Assembly (NCBI GenBank): GCA_035949375.1
Contig: DASZIG010000068.1
Span: 1 to 64,000 of the forward strand
Source of the DNA: Gp13-AA77 sp035949375
Lineage (GTDB): Bacteria; Acidobacteriota; Terriglobia; UBA7540
DNA: 64,000 nucleotides
Direction: 5' to 3'
Shown here: piece by piece, positions 61,732 through 64,000 of the stretch
Position numbering within the stretch: the first letter of the stretch is position 1
How the letters are laid out: each line of letters opens with the position of its first letter
Translations under genes and position numbers: made by a program
Notes under the pieces: generated by a model
Seen by the model: the letters and a program-made list of their open reading frames with translations, nothing else
Told to the model about the DNA's origin: nothing
Databases searched by the model: none

Positions 61732-62370
61732 TTACAGCTTGGCCGGCTGATTCCAGCCCGCGCCGAAGACGATCTGATCGAGGGGTTTGCGCGCGCGGGG
61801 TGCAGTTTCGCCCTGGCGGAAACTCTCCGGAAGTTGCTCGGCCGGCGCCGGATAGCCGAGAGCAACCGCGGCGCCCAACTCGTAATCGTCAGGAATGTTG
61901 AGTTCCTTGCGCGCTCGCTCATGATCGTAACCGGCCATGCCATGCGCGTAAATCCCCATGGAAACGGCTTGCAGCATCAGGTTGGCGAGGGCGGCCCCGG
62001 TATCGTGCAGCGCGTGGTGATTCGGCGCGTTGTTGTGAGTGAAATGTTTCTTGGCCACGGTGAGGATCAGCACGGGTGCCGTTCGGGCCCACTGCTGATT
62101 GAATTCCACGAGGATGTTCAGCATCTTCTGATAAGCCGCCGGATCGGACTTGGTGGCTACAAGAAACCGCCACGGCTGCTCGTTGTAGGACGACGCCGCC
62201 CAGCGGGCCGCTTCGAGCAGCGTGCGCAGATCATGGGCTGACACTTCACGACTCGAAAACGATCGCGGACTCCAGCGCGACCGAATCAACGGATGCACTC
62301 CGGTCACAGTGTCGGCAAGCTTAACCGGGGGGACTCCGGCCGGTTCCGGCGTTGGCATGGCAGTGCTCAT
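61732..62370 (-). CDS. Nitroreductase family protein
   Basis: A 212-residue FMN-binding oxidoreductase. The ATG at 62370, the second of two adjacent ATGs, has the better spacing to AGGAGGAG. SRWSPRSFSSREVSAHDLRT and AARWAASSYNEQPWRFLVAT bind FMN; HHALHDTGAALANLMLQAVS and ELGAAVALGYPAP are further family segments. Such enzymes reduce nitro compounds, quinones or enones with NAD(P)H; the natural substrate is unknown. An imperfect palindrome GTTGTTATAACGAC (62415-62428) lies upstream and could be an operator. The cupin gene upstream on the same strand ends 86 bases away. Confidence 0.88.
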   Translation of the reverse strand: MSTAMPTPEPAGVPPVKLADTVTGVHPLIRSRWSPRSFSSREVSAHDLRTLLEAARWAASSYNEQPWRFLVATKSDPAAYQKMLNILVEFNQQWARTAPVLILTVAKKHFTHNNAPNHHALHDTGAALANLMLQAVSMGIYAHGMAGYDHERARKELNIPDDYELGAAVALGYPAPAEQLPESFRQGETAPRARKPLDQIVFGAGWNQPAKL

Positions 62371-62456
62371 CATCTCCTCCTGCGGCCGCGTCGTGACTCG
62401 TCATGCAGCCGTTAGTTGTTATAACGACCATTGGATGCAGGAGCGGTCAGCAGGAT

Positions 62457-62960
62457 TCAACCAGCGGAAGGAGGGTGATCCGGATCGATCCAGAGCGTCG
62501 CCGAGGGCGGCTCCGGGCTCTTGATGTCCAGGTTGACCACGATCGGCTCCTGGCCGCTGCGCACCACCACGGCTTCCACCGGTTCGTCGCGCCGGGCGTT
62601 GATCTCCTGGTGGGGCACGAAGGGAGGAACGTAGATGAAGTCCCCGGGGCCCGCCTCGTCCACGAACTCCAGGCGCCCGCCCCAGCGGAAGCGCGCCCGG
62701 CCTTTGACGATGTAAAGCACGGTCTCGAGCTCTCCGTGATGGTGAGGGCCAGTCTTTGCGTCCGGCTGCACCACCACCGTTCCGGCCCAGAGCTTGCTTG
62801 CCCCGGCTCGCGCATGGGTGATGGCCGCGGCGCGCGTCATGCCCGGAGTCTGCGGCGTGTTCAGGTCCAGCTCTCCCGCGCGAACAATCCGGATGCCGTG
62901 CTCTTTCCAATTCGCGGCTGGGCTTTCAGACGAGTTCTCGAAATCGTTCGGCGCGCTCAT
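62457..62960 (-). CDS. Cupin domain protein
   Basis: A 167-residue single-cupin protein. The ATG at 62960 is preferred to a TTG five codons earlier. Cupin motif 1 is GPHHHGELETVLYIVKGRAR with two His and a Glu for metal; motif 2 is GDFIYVPPFVPHQEINAR with the third His. The N-terminal ~45 residues are extra. It could be a small dioxygenase, isomerase or sugar-binding protein; nothing in the neighbourhood decides. It may share a transcript with the nitroreductase downstream. Confidence 0.85.
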   Translation of the reverse strand: MSAPNDFENSSESPAANWKEHGIRIVRAGELDLNTPQTPGMTRAAAITHARAGASKLWAGTVVVQPDAKTGPHHHGELETVLYIVKGRARFRWGGRLEFVDEAGPGDFIYVPPFVPHQEINARRDEPVEAVVVRSGQEPIVVNLDIKSPEPPSATLWIDPDHPPSAG

Positions 62961-63088
62961 AAAAGTGGTGTTCAAACGCTACCATAAGGCGAACAGCGCC
63001 GCGCGCTCTTCGACTTTTGGCAGACGTTGGGCTAGAATAAATCATCGCCCCGGATTGGACATGAGGATTCTGTCGCAGGAGAAGAATT

Positions 63089-63829
63089 GTGGCACAACAT
63101 CTGACCCGTCATGAGCTGAAGGAAGACGAATTTGTCTCCACCGTTCAATCGGTGGAGGACTTCGCCAAAAAGAACGCCACGCAGATCATCGCCGGCGTGC
63201 TCGGTGCGCTGGTGGTGGCTGCGGCTATCGTGGGCTGGAACATGTACCAGGGGCGACAGCAGGCCGCTGCCAACGCAGCCCTTGGGCAGGCGCTGAAGAC
63301 CTACAAGGCGGAAGTCGGCCCGGCTCCCGCAACCAACCTTTTCAGCCAGGACGCTCCCGCGCCCACTCCCAATCAGTTCGCGACCGACCAGCAGAAATAC
63401 CAGGCCGCCCTGAAAGAGTTCAGCGAGGTGGTGGCCAAGTACCCGCGCCAGGAGGCGGCGGACCTGGCCCGCTATCACGTGGGACTGTGCCAGGCTGCCC
63501 TCGGCAATGACCAGGCCGCGGTGAGCACGCTGCGGACGGCGAGCGCCTCCGGCAACAAGAATTTCGCAGCGCTCGCGACCGAAGCTCTGGCCGGCGAACT
63601 GACCAAGACAGGCCAGACGGACGAGGCCATCAAGGTCTACCAGAATCTCGCCGACCATCCCACGTCCACGGTTCCCCGGGCCACGGCGCTGCTGGCCGAA
63701 GCCAACCTTTATCGCATCACGAAGCCGGCCCAGGCGCGCGCCCTCTACGAACAGGTGCAGAAGGAATTCGCATCCGATCCTTACCTGGTGTCGCAGGTCA
63801 AGCAGCAGATGGCCGGCCTTCCGCAGTAA
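63089..63829 (+). CDS. Membrane-anchored TPR protein, YfgM-like
   Basis: A 246-residue protein. AGGAGAAG lies before the GTG at 63089. After a cytoplasmic start (HLTRHELKEDEFVSTVQSVE) comes one membrane helix (IIAGVLGALVVAAAIVGWNM, about 33-52), then a periplasmic helical repeat region (YQAALKEFSEVVAKYPRQEA, ARYHVGLCQAALGNDQAAVS, ARALYEQVQKEFASDPYLVS). This is the topology of YfgM, a partner of the SecYEG translocon and periplasmic chaperones. Family assignment is by architecture. Confidence 0.82.
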   Translation: MAQHLTRHELKEDEFVSTVQSVEDFAKKNATQIIAGVLGALVVAAAIVGWNMYQGRQQAAANAALGQALKTYKAEVGPAPATNLFSQDAPAPTPNQFATDQQKYQAALKEFSEVVAKYPRQEAADLARYHVGLCQAALGNDQAAVSTLRTASASGNKNFAALATEALAGELTKTGQTDEAIKVYQNLADHPTSTVPRATALLAEANLYRITKPAQARALYEQVQKEFASDPYLVSQVKQQMAGLPQ

Positions 63830-63887
63830 GGGGTCGCGGAAATCACCTGCCGGTTCGCCGGCAACCAAGCCTTCCCTTTGTTCACAC

Positions 63888-64000
63888 ATGCGTGAGACCC
63901 TCGAGACCGACGTCCTGATCGTGGGTGCGGGCCCCGCCGGACTTAGTTGCGCCCTGCGTCTCAGCCAACTCATCCAATCCCGGCAAAGCTTGGGCACTTC
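63888..64000 (+). CDS. Start of an electron transfer flavoprotein:quinone oxidoreductase-like flavoprotein, partial
   Basis: The frame opens at the ATG at 63888 and runs off the right edge after 37 residues. ETDVLIVGAGPAGLSCALRL is an FAD-binding GxGxxG motif with the 'DVLIVGAGPAGLSCA' form typical of ETF:ubiquinone oxidoreductases. No good ribosome binding site is visible. Only the first domain is present, so other FAD-dependent oxidoreductases remain possible. Confidence 0.65.
   Translation, partial: MRETLETDVLIVGAGPAGLSCALRLSQLIQSRQSLGT

Overview
The window is 64 kb of GC-rich bacterial chromosome that looks like Acidobacteriota. The evidence is circumstantial but consistent: a CadC-type winged-helix regulator fused to a membrane segment and a long TPR tail, a PadR regulator paired with a prefix-domain MacB/FtsX permease (the duplicated orphan permease type that is greatly expanded in this phylum) plus a decayed second copy, a PEP-CTERM protein, a beta-propeller/phosphoesterase fusion, and many palindromic intergenic repeats. 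I saw no rRNA, tRNA, CRISPR array, prophage or intact insertion sequence.

Layout. 1-6.4 kb: a left-edge secreted protein of unknown function, a large secreted phosphoesterase, an orphan hairpin resembling group II intron domain V, and proline dehydrogenase with a small upstream gene. 6.8-11.6 kb: secreted S9 peptidase, APC permease and a PLP aminotransferase. 11.9-16.8 kb: a selenocysteine-dependent, NAD-linked formate dehydrogenase operon. 16.9-24.1 kb: an M16 peptidase pair, a 952-residue membrane protein of unknown function, a broken ABC permease and a STAS protein. 24.2-31.2 kb: AraC regulator, small secreted protein, M28 carboxypeptidase, diguanylate cyclase, P5C dehydrogenase (the second step after the proline dehydrogenase at 5 kb) and a PEP-CTERM protein. 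31.3-37.1 kb: wHTH-TPR regulator, two small genes, an aminotransferase and a VapBC toxin-antitoxin module with a visible promoter/operator. 37.3-43.6 kb: lytic transglycosylase, methyltransferase-like protein and bactofilin (a cell-envelope group), a Tat-exported MsrB and a secreted glycoside hydrolase. 44.4-54.5 kb: housekeeping genes (rfaE2, mfd, a SurA-like foldase, a YhaM-like nuclease, a BlaI-type regulator, a FabZ-like dehydratase, dusB, rsmI and an adenosine-specific kinase). 54.7-58.1 kb: a two-subunit B12 acyl-CoA mutase whose genes flank a three-gene cassette. 58.5-64 kb: PadR/permease pair, nitroreductase, cupin, a TPR membrane protein and the start of an ETF:quinone oxidoreductase-like flavoprotein.

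The most striking system is the formate dehydrogenase. Its catalytic subunit is read through an in-frame TGA (positions 12122-12124) followed by a hairpin whose GGTCT apical loop lies at the same codon distance as in the E. coli fdhF SECIS. That subunit also lacks its N-terminal [4Fe-4S] domain. The missing domain, with the conserved CxxCxxxC...CxKG signature, is fused to the C-terminus of the ferredoxin-like subunit encoded three kilobases downstream, so the catalytic unit is split at the domain linker and its halves are encoded in permuted order around a fused FdsG-FdsB gene. A second item is the acyl-CoA mutase, whose substrate-recognition residues (Phe, Gln) match isobutyryl-CoA mutase rather than methylmalonyl-CoA mutase, and which is interrupted by a translationally coupled membrane protein / small protein / Uma2-nuclease cassette.
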